From: Nocardioides sp. 1609
GTDB lineage: Bacteria; Actinomycetota; Actinomycetes; Propionibacteriales; Nocardioidaceae
Reading direction: 5' to 3'
NCBI RefSeq assembly: GCF_004522105.1
Contig: NZ_SPUJ01000005.1
Location: 434,001 to 498,000, forward strand
Length of the DNA: 64,000 nt
Position numbers and translations under genes: made by a program. Positions 25,732 to 34,459 of this stretch are shown piece after piece; position 1 is the first letter of the stretch, and every line of letters starts with the position of its first letter. The notes beneath the pieces are model-generated. The model worked only from the letters and a program-made list of their open reading frames with translations, did not search any database and was not told where the DNA came from.

Positions 25732-26874
25732 TCAGAGCGGGACGCCGACCAGGCCGATCTCGCTGATCGCGGTGTAGTCGCGCCCGCTCGGTCCGCGGCC
25801 GGGCCGGGTGACGCCGAGGATGCGGAGCTCGACGGTGTCGGAGACGACGTCGACGGGGATGCTCTGCAACCCGCGACCCTCGACGAGCGACTGCGGCACG
25901 ACGGTGCCGTCCGCGAAGACCCACTCCACCGAGGTCACCCGCCGGTTCGCGGTGTAGCCGTCGTACCCGGTGACCTTCTTGGCATAGCCGTTGACCAGGC
26001 CGATCTTCGTCAGCCGGGTCGCCTCGGCCAGCGAGATCGAGAGCGTCGTCCCGGTGCCGTCGCCGGGCATCCGCCAGGCGGTGTCGGTCCTGCCGTCGAG
26101 CAGGTTGCCGGCGCCGTAGCGGACGACGGCGCCCCCGACGTCGCGCGAGGGCCGGGCCGTCTGCGGTGCGGTCGCCGAGGCCGCCGCCGCGACGTCGCGC
26201 GGCTTGCCGCCGGCGTTCGGGCCCGACCTGGTGGTCGGCGGGGCAGAGGGCTCGGGCGGGGGCGAGGTGGCGGGGTCGGGGGAGGCGGAACCGCTCGGGG
26301 ACGACGGGTCCGTGCCCGCCGCGGGTGCCGTCGGGGCGGGGTCGTCGGCGCTGTCGTCGTCGGCGTCGCCGGTGAGCAGGAGGTAGCCGCCGAGGGCCGC
26401 CACGAGCAGCAGTGCGGCGGCGGCGACCAGCCACGGGAGGAGACCTCGGCGGGCCCGGCCGGTGGTGTCCTCCGGAGCGACCGCCCAGGCGGCCGCCTCG
26501 TCGTCGGCGTACGGGAGGACCGAACCGGCCGGCTCGTCGTCACGGTCCTGGTCGTCGCCTCCGGTCGAGGGAGGGGCCACGCGCGGCGCCTCGTCGGCGA
26601 AGAGCGGGTACCGCGGCTCGGGCGGGCGCTCCCAGGCCGGCAGCGGGGACACCGGCGGGGACACCGGCGGCAGCACCGGCGGGGCCGCGGGCGGCAGCAC
26701 CGGCGGGGCCGCGGGCGGCGGCCTCAAGGGCCCGGCGGGCCGTACCGCGGGCCGCTCGGCGGTGTCGGTGCGCCACGCCTCGGGCGGCGTACCCGCCTCC
26801 TCGCGGGGGTGGCCGCAGGAGACGCAGAACCGACCCGTGCCCAGGGTGTGGCCGCAGTGCGGGCACTCGTCCAT
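25732..26874 (-). CDS. Zinc-ribbon membrane protein with C-terminal NADase-type/discoidin-like domain
   Basis: 380 aa. The N-terminal zinc ribbon has CPHC and CVSC pairs. A Pro-rich linker (about 45-95) contains repeated APPVLPP/VSPP units, encoded by 24-27-bp DNA repeats near 26640-26730. One membrane helix (about 150-170, LVAAAALLLVAALGGYLLL) is followed by a Ser/Pro linker and a beta-rich extracellular domain (NLLDGRTDTAWRMPG, KIGLVNGYAKK) like NADase-type glycan-binding or F5/8 folds. ATG 26874 has GGAGGGCGAG upstream. The function is unknown; ligand binding outside the cell is inferred. Confidence 0.8.
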   Translation of the reverse strand: MDECPHCGHTLGTGRFCVSCGHPREEAGTPPEAWRTDTAERPAVRPAGPLRPPPAAPPVLPPAAPPVLPPVSPPVSPLPAWERPPEPRYPLFADEAPRVAPPSTGGDDQDRDDEPAGSVLPYADDEAAAWAVAPEDTTGRARRGLLPWLVAAAALLLVAALGGYLLLTGDADDDSADDPAPTAPAAGTDPSSPSGSASPDPATSPPPEPSAPPTTRSGPNAGGKPRDVAAAASATAPQTARPSRDVGGAVVRYGAGNLLDGRTDTAWRMPGDGTGTTLSISLAEATRLTKIGLVNGYAKKVTGYDGYTANRRVTSVEWVFADGTVVPQSLVEGRGLQSIPVDVVSDTVELRILGVTRPGRGPSGRDYTAISEIGLVGVPL

Positions 26875-27003
26875 CGGCTCGCCCTCCTGCTGTCGGTCCT
26901 GCGGTGTCGGGGATCGGGTCGGCGTCAACCCTAGACGACCGGTTCCGGGGGTCTCGCGCGCCGCGATCCCCCCGGAGTCGTCCGTCGGCCTCCGCCGCCG
27001 GCG

Positions 27004-28053
27004 TCACGGCCTCTCGGCGCGCTCCGAGGAGTCGACCCGGCCGACCACCGGCGGGAGCTTGCGCACGGCCTGGGCCAGGTCGCGCAGGTCGTTGCCGAGC
27101 AGGGCCTGCGGGCCGTCGCACAGCGCGGTCTCCGGGGTGGGGTGGACGTCGACGATGATGCCGTCGGCGCCCACCGCGATCCCTGCGCGCGAGAGCGGCA
27201 CGACGAGGTCCTTGCGGCCGGCGGCGTGCGAAGGGTCGACGATGATCGGCAGGTGGCTGGTCGCCTGCACGACCGGCACCGCCGAGATGTCGAGGGTGTT
27301 GCGGGTGGCCGGCTCGAAGGTCCGGATGCCCCGCTCGCACAGGACGACGTCGAGGTTGCCGCGCTGGGCGATGTACTCGGCCGCCATCAGCCACTCCTCG
27401 ATGGTCGCGGTCATGCCGCGCTTGAGCAGGACCGGCTTGCCGGACTCGCCGGCGGCCTGGAGCAACCCGAAGTTCGCCATGTTGCGGGTGCCGATCTGCA
27501 GCATGTCGGCGTGCTCGGCCACGACCGGGACGTCGCGGGCGTCGACGACCTCGGTGACGACCGGCATGCCGGTCGCCTCGCGGACGTCGGCCAGGATCTC
27601 GAGGCCCTTCACGCCCAGGCCCTGGAAGGCGTACGGCGACGTCCGGGGCTTGTAGGCGCCGCCGCGCAGGATCGTGGCGCCGGCCGACTGCGCCATCCGC
27701 GCTGCCTCGAGCGTCTGGTCGGCGGACTCGACGGCGCACGGACCGGCCATGAAGGTGAAGGTGTCGGGCCCGATCGGCACCCGGCGCCCGGCCCGGCCGA
27801 CCCAGACCGTCGACCGCTCGGCGTGGTGCTGGCGGCTGACGAGCTTGTACGGGTCGGAGATGCGGTGCACGTCCGCGACGCCCCGCAGGGTGCGCAGGTT
27901 CAGGTGGTGGAAGGACTCGAGGTCCCCGACCAGCCCGATGATGGTGCGGACGACGCCCTTGCTGACGAAGGCCTCACCGCCCACTTCCTGGACCTTCTCG
28001 ACGACGTGCGCGACGTCCTCGTCGGTGGCGTCCGGCGACATGACGACGACCAT
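27004..28053 (-). CDS. aroF: Class I (beta) 3-deoxy-7-phosphoheptulonate synthase
   Basis: 349 aa. An N-terminal ferredoxin-like regulatory domain (1-75, MVVVMSPDATDEDVAHVVEKV) precedes a TIM barrel with FMAGPCAVES, GAYKPRTSPYAFQG, LLKRGMTATIEEWL and DPSHAAGRKDLV, the catalytic and metal sites of the beta subfamily. Same reaction as the aroG product but a different class. ATG 28053 has GAGGAA upstream. It lies 101 nt after a leader peptide rich in Tyr/Phe and a hairpin, so its expression is probably attenuated by aromatic amino acids. Confidence 0.94.
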   Translation of the reverse strand: MVVVMSPDATDEDVAHVVEKVQEVGGEAFVSKGVVRTIIGLVGDLESFHHLNLRTLRGVADVHRISDPYKLVSRQHHAERSTVWVGRAGRRVPIGPDTFTFMAGPCAVESADQTLEAARMAQSAGATILRGGAYKPRTSPYAFQGLGVKGLEILADVREATGMPVVTEVVDARDVPVVAEHADMLQIGTRNMANFGLLQAAGESGKPVLLKRGMTATIEEWLMAAEYIAQRGNLDVVLCERGIRTFEPATRNTLDISAVPVVQATSHLPIIVDPSHAAGRKDLVVPLSRAGIAVGADGIIVDVHPTPETALCDGPQALLGNDLRDLAQAVRKLPPVVGRVDSSERAERP

Positions 28054-28110
28054 GGTGATTCCTCGGTTTCTCTGGGTCGGTGCTCCGGCGTTCCGGCCCC
28101 CGGCATGACA

Positions 28111-28138
28111 AACGCCCCGAGCCGTCGGCCGGGGCGTT
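28111..28138 (-). terminator. Attenuator terminator before aroF
   Basis: Stem aacgcccc(g)/(c)ggggcgtt at 28111-28119 and 28130-28138, followed on the minus strand by TTTGTCAT. It starts 16 nt after the leader-peptide stop, as in ribosome-mediated attenuation. Confidence 0.65.
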
Positions 28139-28154
28139 GGTGGTGGAGGCGCGT

Positions 28155-28214
28155 CTAGGGACGAGCCTGCACGGGTGCTCCCGGCAGGTGTCCGAAGAAA
28201 TAGGTGTGCGCCAC
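28155..28214 (-). CDS. aroF leader peptide with Tyr-Phe-Phe control codons
   Basis: GTG 28214 to TAG 28155 encodes MAHTYFFGHLPGAPVQARP, 19 aa. TAT-TTC-TTC occupies 28194-28202. A TACAGT box lies 7 nt before the GTG, so the leader is itself leaderless. A hairpin (28166-28188: cctgc/gcagg outside, cggg/cccg inside) lies within the rest of the ORF, and the terminator follows. Stalling at Tyr/Phe codons would free aroF from termination. A comparable attenuator before aroF is known in Corynebacterium glutamicum; here it is inferred from layout. Confidence 0.7.
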   Translation of the reverse strand: MAHTYFFGHLPGAPVQARP

Positions 28215-28221
28215 GCCGACG

Positions 28222-28227
28222 ACTGTA
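28222..28227 (-). promoter_or_regulatory. -10 box of the aroF leader/attenuator transcript
   Basis: TACAGT on the minus strand, 7 nt before leader GTG 28214. Same spacing as the other leaderless starts in this window. Confidence 0.6.
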
Positions 28228-28303
28228 GCCCAGGGCCGGGTCGATGCCGTACTGGGCGGCCCATGCCTGAACTTGTGCACCGGGATCCCGGCCCCCCAGT
28301 TCA

Positions 28304-28329
28304 GGTTTCCCCGGTCGACCGGGGAAACC
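28304..28329. terminator. Perfect 26-bp palindrome after the EamA transporter gene
   Basis: Two 13-nt arms without loop, centre GTCGAC; left arm ggtttccccggtc. It lies 25 nt past the stop of the EamA gene. A wider repeat (cctgaact at 28266, agttcagg at 28298) flanks a GC-rich core. The first 20 bases recur with one change at 50041-50060. Confidence 0.6.
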
Positions 28330-28353
28330 CCGGACCCCGGCGCCCGAGCCGCC

Positions 28354-29247
28354 TCAGACGGCCAGGTGCTGGACCTCGCCCTCGATCCGACGGCGGGGGC
28401 CGGCCTCGACCACGAGCATCGCCGTCAGGACCATCGCCCCGCCCAGGACCAGGCGCCAGGTGGGGGACTCGCCGCCGAACCCGACCGCGAACGACGCCGC
28501 GAAGACCGGCTCCATGCTCATCACGATCGCGGCCCGGGTCGGCGCGAGGTGCGACTGGGCCCACGTCTGCGCGACCAGGGCGGCGGCGCCGGCGGCGAGG
28601 GCCATGTAGCCGACCGAGACCCAGTCGGAGGTGCGGTCGGGGAGCACCACGCCGTCGGGGGCGGTGGCGACCAGGCAGATGACCGCGATGACCAGGAGCT
28701 GCAGGATCGACAGCCCGAGCGCCTCGTCGGCGTTGGCCCACGCACCGAGACCGACGATGTGGAGGCCGTAGAGCACCGCCGAGACCAGGGTGATCGCCTC
28801 GCCGTACCCGATCGCGAGCCCGTCGAGGGTGAGCACCCCGAGCCCGACGGCCGCCAGGGCGACCGCCGTCCAGGTGTACGCCGTCAGCCGCGTGCGCAGC
28901 AGGACCGCGGCGAGGAGCGGGGTGGCGACGACGTACAGGCCGGTCACGAAGCCCGAGACGCTGGCCGCGGTGTGGGCCAGGCCGGCGGTCTGCAGGATCT
29001 GGGCGACGCCGTACACGCCGCCGAGCAGCACGGCCCGGCGTCGTGAGGTCGGCGAGAGCCGGCCCAGCGCCCTCGGGGCCACCATGGCCATGACGACCCC
29101 GGCGAGGAGGAACCGGACCGCCAGGAAGTCCAGGACCGGCACCCGGTCGAGGAGGTCCTTGATGAGCACGAACGTCGAGCCCCACACCGCGGCCGTCACC
29201 AGCAGGGCGAGCGTGGCCAGGAGGGTGGTGTTGCGGCGCTGCACCAC
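28354..29247 (-). CDS. EamA/DMT-family transporter
   Basis: 297 aa, about ten membrane helices in two EamA repeats (AAVWGSTFVLIKDLLDR near residue 20; QSHLAPTRAAIVMSMEPVFAA in the second half). The family exports or exchanges metabolites such as amino acids; a role with the nearby aromatic genes is possible but not shown. The start may be GTG 29247 or GTG 29244. It ends before a palindromic terminator. Confidence 0.88.
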   Translation of the reverse strand: MVQRRNTTLLATLALLVTAAVWGSTFVLIKDLLDRVPVLDFLAVRFLLAGVVMAMVAPRALGRLSPTSRRRAVLLGGVYGVAQILQTAGLAHTAASVSGFVTGLYVVATPLLAAVLLRTRLTAYTWTAVALAAVGLGVLTLDGLAIGYGEAITLVSAVLYGLHIVGLGAWANADEALGLSILQLLVIAVICLVATAPDGVVLPDRTSDWVSVGYMALAAGAAALVAQTWAQSHLAPTRAAIVMSMEPVFAASFAVGFGGESPTWRLVLGGAMVLTAMLVVEAGPRRRIEGEVQHLAV

Positions 29248-29266
29248 GGAAGTCTGCCAGCCCCGC

Positions 29267-30145
29267 TCAGGTCGGGCCGCGAAGGTCCTTCAGCAGCGCG
29301 ATGCCGGCGTCGCCGACGTCGCGCGACCCGGGCGTCTCCAGGATGAACGGGACGCCGGCGGTCGCGGGGTGGGCGAGCAGCTCGCCGAAGGCGCCGACGC
29401 CGATGTGCCCCTCGCCGAGGCGTTGGTGGCGGTCCTTGAAGGCGCCGCGGACGTCCATCGAGTCGTTGGCGTGGACGAGCCGGAGCCGGCCCGGGCCACC
29501 GATCGCGACCACCCGGTCGAGCGTGGCGGTGGCGCCGCCGGGCTCGTCGAGCGGAGCGCCGGCGGCGAAGACGTGGCAGGTGTCGAGACAGATCCCGGCC
29601 CGCGGGTGGTCGTCGAGCGCGGCGAGGTACGGCGCGAGGTCCTCGACCCCCGCGCACAGCGACCGGCCCTGACCGGCGGTCGGCTCGAGCAGCAGCCACG
29701 GGGCGGCACCGTCGCCGTCGTCCTCGAGCGCGTCCAGCACCGGCAGCAGCCCCTCCCGCACCCGGCCCAGGGCCGCCTCGTGCTCGGCGACCCCGCCGGC
29801 CGGGTCGACGTAGGAGCCGGTGTGGACGACGACCCCCTCGGCCCCGATCTCGACCGCCCGGCGCAGGTTGTGCGCGACCAGGGCCATCGATCGCTCGTGG
29901 GTGGCCGGCGTCGGCGACCCGGGGTTGACGAGGTACGGCGTGTGGATGAGGACCCGCATCCCCGCCTCGGCGCACGCCTCGCGGAACGCCGCGTCCTCGG
30001 CCGGGCGTCCGGGGCTCAGCGCCCAGCCGCGCGGGTTGCCGACGAAGACCTGCATCGCCTCGCAGCCCAGCTCCAGCGCCGAGGCGAGCGCGCCCCGCAC
30101 CAGCCCGGCACCGACCAGGACGTGGGTACCGACGGGGTTGCGCAC
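29267..30145 (-). CDS. nfo: Endonuclease IV (AP endonuclease)
   Basis: 292 aa, a TIM-barrel repair enzyme that cuts DNA at abasic sites with a three-zinc centre. Visible signatures are EPTAGQG (Glu ligand), CLDTCHVFAAG (Asp/His) and LVHANDSMD (His/Asp), and VGTHVLVGAGLVRG at the start. GTG 30145 follows AGGAGG directly with little spacing; GTG 30163 is an alternative. The start region lies right at the MFS stop (30150), so the two genes are one operon. Confidence 0.92.
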   Translation of the reverse strand: MRNPVGTHVLVGAGLVRGALASALELGCEAMQVFVGNPRGWALSPGRPAEDAAFREACAEAGMRVLIHTPYLVNPGSPTPATHERSMALVAHNLRRAVEIGAEGVVVHTGSYVDPAGGVAEHEAALGRVREGLLPVLDALEDDGDGAAPWLLLEPTAGQGRSLCAGVEDLAPYLAALDDHPRAGICLDTCHVFAAGAPLDEPGGATATLDRVVAIGGPGRLRLVHANDSMDVRGAFKDRHQRLGEGHIGVGAFGELLAHPATAGVPFILETPGSRDVGDAGIALLKDLRGPT

Positions 30146-30149
30146 CCTC

Positions 30150-31436
30150 CTATTCGACCGCACCCGTCGCGGCCGGCCGGTCGGCGGGTGGCTCCTCGGC
30201 GGGCGGCCCGTGCTGGTCGAGGAAGCGCTGCGCGCTCCGGGTCGCCGGGTGCAGCCCGACCGCGGCGACCACGATGATCGCCGCGATCACCAGCCAACCG
30301 GCCTCGCCCCAGCCGATGGCAAGGAAGGTGAACAGCGCCGGCGCCCACACCCGGCCAGCGGTGCCGCTGAGCTCGGCCGCTCCCTGGTACTCACCGCGGC
30401 GCCGCGGGTCCATCAGCTCGGCCTCGAAGGACCAGCTGGCGGCGGAGAGGTAGAGCTCGGCGCCGGTGACGGTGACGTGACCGAGCCAGACCAGCGCGAT
30501 CGTCGTCCAGCCGACGGTCTCGTGGGTGTAGAGCGTGATCAGGCACGACAGCACGAAGAACACCGTCGAGATGCGGATCGCGCGCAGGGCGGTCGGCACG
30601 TCCTTGACGGTGCGGGCGGCGGCCATCGGCAGGAAGATGCACATCACGGTGTTGGTGCCGAACAGGAACGCCAGCAGCACCTGCGGCGCGTCGGTCTTCT
30701 CCACCAGCCACAGCGGGATGACCAGGTTGAGCACGACCTGGTTGGTCCACAGCACGCCGGTGAAGAACGTCGTCGCCAGCCAGCCGAGGTTGCGCAGCGG
30801 GCCCGGCCCGGGGACGCGGACCTTGCGCTCCTCGGGGGTGCGGTCGTCGTGCGAGGCGTTCGGGAGCCGGGTGATGGCGGCGGCGTTGACCAGGAAGACC
30901 GCGGCGGTGAACCACGGCAGCACCTGGAGGACCTGGTTGGACTCGAACGCGAGCGCGATGCCGCCGAGCATCGAGCCGATCGTGAAGCCCAGGTTGAGCG
31001 CGGAGTACATGTAGGCGCGCGAGCGCACCCGCTCGTCGGCCGGCAGGACGTCGATCGTGTACGACCCGTGCGCGGCGCCGCCGAGCGCCCCGACGACCTC
31101 CATCGCCACCGCCATCGCGAGGTAGCCGGCGAACCCGTCGATGAACGGCCAGACCCCGAACAGGCTGGCCTGGAGGGCGGCGCTCACCGCCCAGCACCGC
31201 TTCGGGCCGTAGCGGTCGACGAGCCGGCCCATCGGCCAGGCGGCCACGAAAGCGGCGATGCCGGCCAGGGTGAGGCCGAGCCCGACCTGGGCGGCGCTGA
31301 GCCCGACGACCTGGGTGAAGAACACCGCCGAGCCGGTCATGAAGGTGCCCTCGCCGAGCGCGAAGAGCAGCGACTGCCGGGCCAGGCGCCCGGAGAGGGG
31401 CGTCGGCGCCGCGAGACGGGTGAGGAGCGTGGACAT
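30150..31436 (-). CDS. MFS transporter
   Basis: 428 aa, 12 predicted helices with MFS loop motif GRLVDRYGPKRCW and a central basic loop (DDRTPEERKVRVPGPG). The substrate is unknown. ATG 31436 (MSTLLTR) has GGGAGG about 9 nt upstream; a start at 31454 would lose that site. It is followed with no gap by the endonuclease IV gene. Confidence 0.88.
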   Translation of the reverse strand: MSTLLTRLAAPTPLSGRLARQSLLFALGEGTFMTGSAVFFTQVVGLSAAQVGLGLTLAGIAAFVAAWPMGRLVDRYGPKRCWAVSAALQASLFGVWPFIDGFAGYLAMAVAMEVVGALGGAAHGSYTIDVLPADERVRSRAYMYSALNLGFTIGSMLGGIALAFESNQVLQVLPWFTAAVFLVNAAAITRLPNASHDDRTPEERKVRVPGPGPLRNLGWLATTFFTGVLWTNQVVLNLVIPLWLVEKTDAPQVLLAFLFGTNTVMCIFLPMAAARTVKDVPTALRAIRISTVFFVLSCLITLYTHETVGWTTIALVWLGHVTVTGAELYLSAASWSFEAELMDPRRRGEYQGAAELSGTAGRVWAPALFTFLAIGWGEAGWLVIAAIIVVAAVGLHPATRSAQRFLDQHGPPAEEPPADRPAATGAVE

Positions 31437-31495
31437 CGCCGAGGATCCTCCCACCTCGCGCCGACACCCGTCGCACGGTTATCGGGGGCTCCGCG

Positions 31496-34459
31496 CTACC
31501 GGGCGTCCTCACGCAGGGTCGCGGCCCGGGCGCGGCGCACGACGGCGACCGAGGCGAGGACCGCCACGAGCGCCAGGGTCACGGCCACCCCACCGGCCAG
31601 CAGCACGAGACGGTTCCCGTCGGCGTCGGCGAGGACCCGCGGCGTCGCGCTGTCGTCGACGAGCCCGAGCGTGATCGAGCGCAGCAGGACGACCTGCGCG
31701 AGCAGGCCTGCGGCGAGCCCGGCCAGCGTCGCCGCACCCAGGACGACGACCGACTCCCACCACGCGGCGAGCACGACGGTGCGGCGGCTCACCCCGACCA
31801 CGCGCAGCGCCGCCGCGTCGCGGCGCCGGTCGGGCAGCTGGACCAGCGTGGAGACCAGGAGGCCGCCGAGGGCCATCAGCAGGACCGCCGCCCCGACCAC
31901 GACGTAGAGGCGGAGGGCCTGGGCGTACGCCGTCTCGTCGAGCGCGCGTCGGGTGTCGGCCGCACCGCCCGTGCGGGTCATCCCGGCCGCGCCGAGGGCG
32001 TCGGTCACCGAGGCGGGCGCGTCGTCCCGGACGAGCACGAGCGGCTCCACCAGGGCCGTGGCCGGCTCCTCGTGGGCGAGGAACGTCGCGAGGTCGAGCA
32101 TGATGCCGCCGGGACCGGTCAGCGGGAGGCTCTCGGCCCGCGCGGTGACCTCGACCGGGATGGTGCCGGACGCGACCGTGATCGACGTCCCGGCCCCGTC
32201 CCCGGAGCCGTCGACCACGGTGGCGTCGGCGTCGCGGCCCAGGACCGCGCGCATCGGGGAACCGATCGCGGCGGGCACCACCGGTGCGCCCGGCTCCACC
32301 ACCAGGACGCCGTCCTCGACCGCGGAGCCCCCGGCGTCGGCGCGCGTCCACCCGGAGTCGAGGAGCCGGGCGTCGCCGAGGTCGGTGCTCGCGGCGGAGA
32401 CCCGGGCCGGTCCGGTGCCGCCCTCCAGGGAGACGGCGCGCACCTCGCAGCCGGCCGCGCACTCCTCCGCGGGCGTGGCGACGGTCGAGGTGCCGGGCTC
32501 GAACGGCCCGACGCGCAGGAACGCCGTGCCGGTGGCGGTGCGGACGTCGAGCTTGAGCGTCACCGGTGTCCCTGTCGCGACCGTGAGTCCCACCCGGCGC
32601 CCGGTGAGGACGAGCAGCGGGGACGGCGGGCGCACCAGGTCGGCGGCCTCGGCCGCGTCCCCGCCGTCGGCGAGCCACTGCGGCGACCAGCGGCCGACCC
32701 GGCCGAGACGCTCGGAGTCGACCAGGACGATCGGGCCGGTCTCGGGGATGCTCACGGCTGCGGCGGCCATCGTCCAGCGGCCGTCGGCATCGATCGCACG
32801 GGTCAGCCGCAGGGTCGCGACGGCGTCGAGGGGCGAGGCCCAGACCTGGTCGGCGGGGGAGCGGGTGCTGGCCACGCTGTCGCGCCAGCGGCCCGCGGCC
32901 GAGTCGACCCCGATGGCGAAGACCGAGATCGCGATGGCTGCCGTCACGGGGAGGATCACCAGGGTGCCCTGGGAGCGCCGGGCGATCGCCCGGCCCGCGA
33001 CGAAGGCCGACAGGGGCCGGTCGCCGAACCGCTCGGTCCACCAGCCGGCGACCGCGACGGTGCCGCGGGTGACCAGCAGCCCAGCGGCGACCGCGAGGGC
33101 CACGGGCAGCAGCAGGTCGGTGGCGCCGAGGCCGTCGCTGCCGTCGCTGCCGGCGCCGAGGCGGGCGAGGGTCAGCGCGGCCGCCAGGGCGACGACGACC
33201 ACCTCGACGACGAGCCCGGTCCACCCGCGCCGGCCACCCGGGCGTCGTACCCCTGCCAGGCGGGCGCCGAGGGTCTCTTGCATCCCCTGCCCCACGGCGA
33301 CGGCGGTGACGGCCGCGACGACGAGGGTGACGGCGACCGCGTTCAGGACGGACGCGGCCGGCAGGTCGACGACCAGGCCGTCGCGCAACGACGACCGGGC
33401 CAGCGCCACGGTGGCGGCGTACCCGACGAGGACGCCGAGAGGGGCGCTCAGCAGGACCAGGAGCCAGGGTTCGGCCAGGCCGAGCAGCCAGGACCGTCGT
33501 CGGCCGACCCCGCGCAGCGCGGCCAGGGCCAGCTCGTGGCCACGACGCTCGGCGGCGGCGGTCTGCAGGCGCAGGATGATCGCCAGCGCGACCAGCACCA
33601 GCGAGACGGCGGCCGGGGCGACCGCGGACCGGGCCGCGGCGCGCTGCGAGCGGACGTCGACGAGGACCGTCTGCAGGTCGTTGACCACCGACGTGCCGAC
33701 GACGGTGCCGCCGTCGTCGAGGTCGACCTCGACCGCCCGGAGCCGCTCGGTGGTCGCGACCAGCGCGTCGAGCTCGGTGTCGGTCAGGGAGTCGGGCACC
33801 CGGAGGCGACTCTCGAGCCGGGGCGCCCACAGCCGACGGGGGAGCCCGGCGAGCACGTCGTCGGTGACGATGAACGGCCCCAGCGCCGGCGCGCCGCTGC
33901 TCGACTCGGGGCGCGAGGACAGCAGGGTCGGGAGGAGCCAGTGCTCCGAGTCGTCGGGGGTCGTGTAGGTCCCCACGATGCGGGGACGGCCGAGGAGCGG
34001 CGCGTCGACGCGGTCGCCGACGGCCAGGGCGCCGAGGTCGTCCTCGTTGACCAGCACCTCGTCCGGACGCTCCGGGCAGCGGCCCCGGACGTCGAGGACG
34101 GAGCAGACGTCGTCCCGGGCGAGGTAGGTGACGTCGGCGGCGCCGTAGACCGGCCGGGACATCAGGATCACGACGGGTGACTCGTAGAGGTCGGGCAGCT
34201 CGCGCTCGACCGCGGCCACGCCGGCGGCGACCAGGCCGTCGAGGTCGCCCGTCCGGCCGGCGCCGACCTCGAAGGTGAGCCCCGTGAGCGGCGGCGGCGC
34301 GTCGGCGAGCCGGGTGAGCGTGTACGACGTCGTCGCGGCCTGCTGGAAGGCGGGGCCGAGCACCGCCCCGGCCACGCTGAGCACCATCATCACCAGGCTC
34401 GCCACGGACAGCAGGGCGCGCGAGCGCAGCCCGCGCAGCACGGTCGCGAGGATCGTCAC
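31496..34459 (-). CDS. Large FtsX-type ABC transporter permease
   Basis: 987 aa, built of two FtsX-like repeats: an N-terminal helix (about 5-40), a large extracytoplasmic domain (50-270), several helices, a second outer domain (about 560-850) and three helices at the C-terminus (VVGAAVLLMALGGLLVSTLVQL, then GAATLAGLAAGLLAQVVLL, then LLAGGVAVTLALVAVLASVAVV). These MacB/LolC-like permeases often move lipids, peptides or act mechanically on the envelope. GTG 34459 overlaps the stop of the next permease gene as GTGA. It is the last gene of a four-gene ABC operon. Confidence 0.85.
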   Translation of the reverse strand: MTILATVLRGLRSRALLSVASLVMMVLSVAGAVLGPAFQQAATTSYTLTRLADAPPPLTGLTFEVGAGRTGDLDGLVAAGVAAVERELPDLYESPVVILMSRPVYGAADVTYLARDDVCSVLDVRGRCPERPDEVLVNEDDLGALAVGDRVDAPLLGRPRIVGTYTTPDDSEHWLLPTLLSSRPESSSGAPALGPFIVTDDVLAGLPRRLWAPRLESRLRVPDSLTDTELDALVATTERLRAVEVDLDDGGTVVGTSVVNDLQTVLVDVRSQRAAARSAVAPAAVSLVLVALAIILRLQTAAAERRGHELALAALRGVGRRRSWLLGLAEPWLLVLLSAPLGVLVGYAATVALARSSLRDGLVVDLPAASVLNAVAVTLVVAAVTAVAVGQGMQETLGARLAGVRRPGGRRGWTGLVVEVVVVALAAALTLARLGAGSDGSDGLGATDLLLPVALAVAAGLLVTRGTVAVAGWWTERFGDRPLSAFVAGRAIARRSQGTLVILPVTAAIAISVFAIGVDSAAGRWRDSVASTRSPADQVWASPLDAVATLRLTRAIDADGRWTMAAAAVSIPETGPIVLVDSERLGRVGRWSPQWLADGGDAAEAADLVRPPSPLLVLTGRRVGLTVATGTPVTLKLDVRTATGTAFLRVGPFEPGTSTVATPAEECAAGCEVRAVSLEGGTGPARVSAASTDLGDARLLDSGWTRADAGGSAVEDGVLVVEPGAPVVPAAIGSPMRAVLGRDADATVVDGSGDGAGTSITVASGTIPVEVTARAESLPLTGPGGIMLDLATFLAHEEPATALVEPLVLVRDDAPASVTDALGAAGMTRTGGAADTRRALDETAYAQALRLYVVVGAAVLLMALGGLLVSTLVQLPDRRRDAAALRVVGVSRRTVVLAAWWESVVVLGAATLAGLAAGLLAQVVLLRSITLGLVDDSATPRVLADADGNRLVLLAGGVAVTLALVAVLASVAVVRRARAATLREDAR

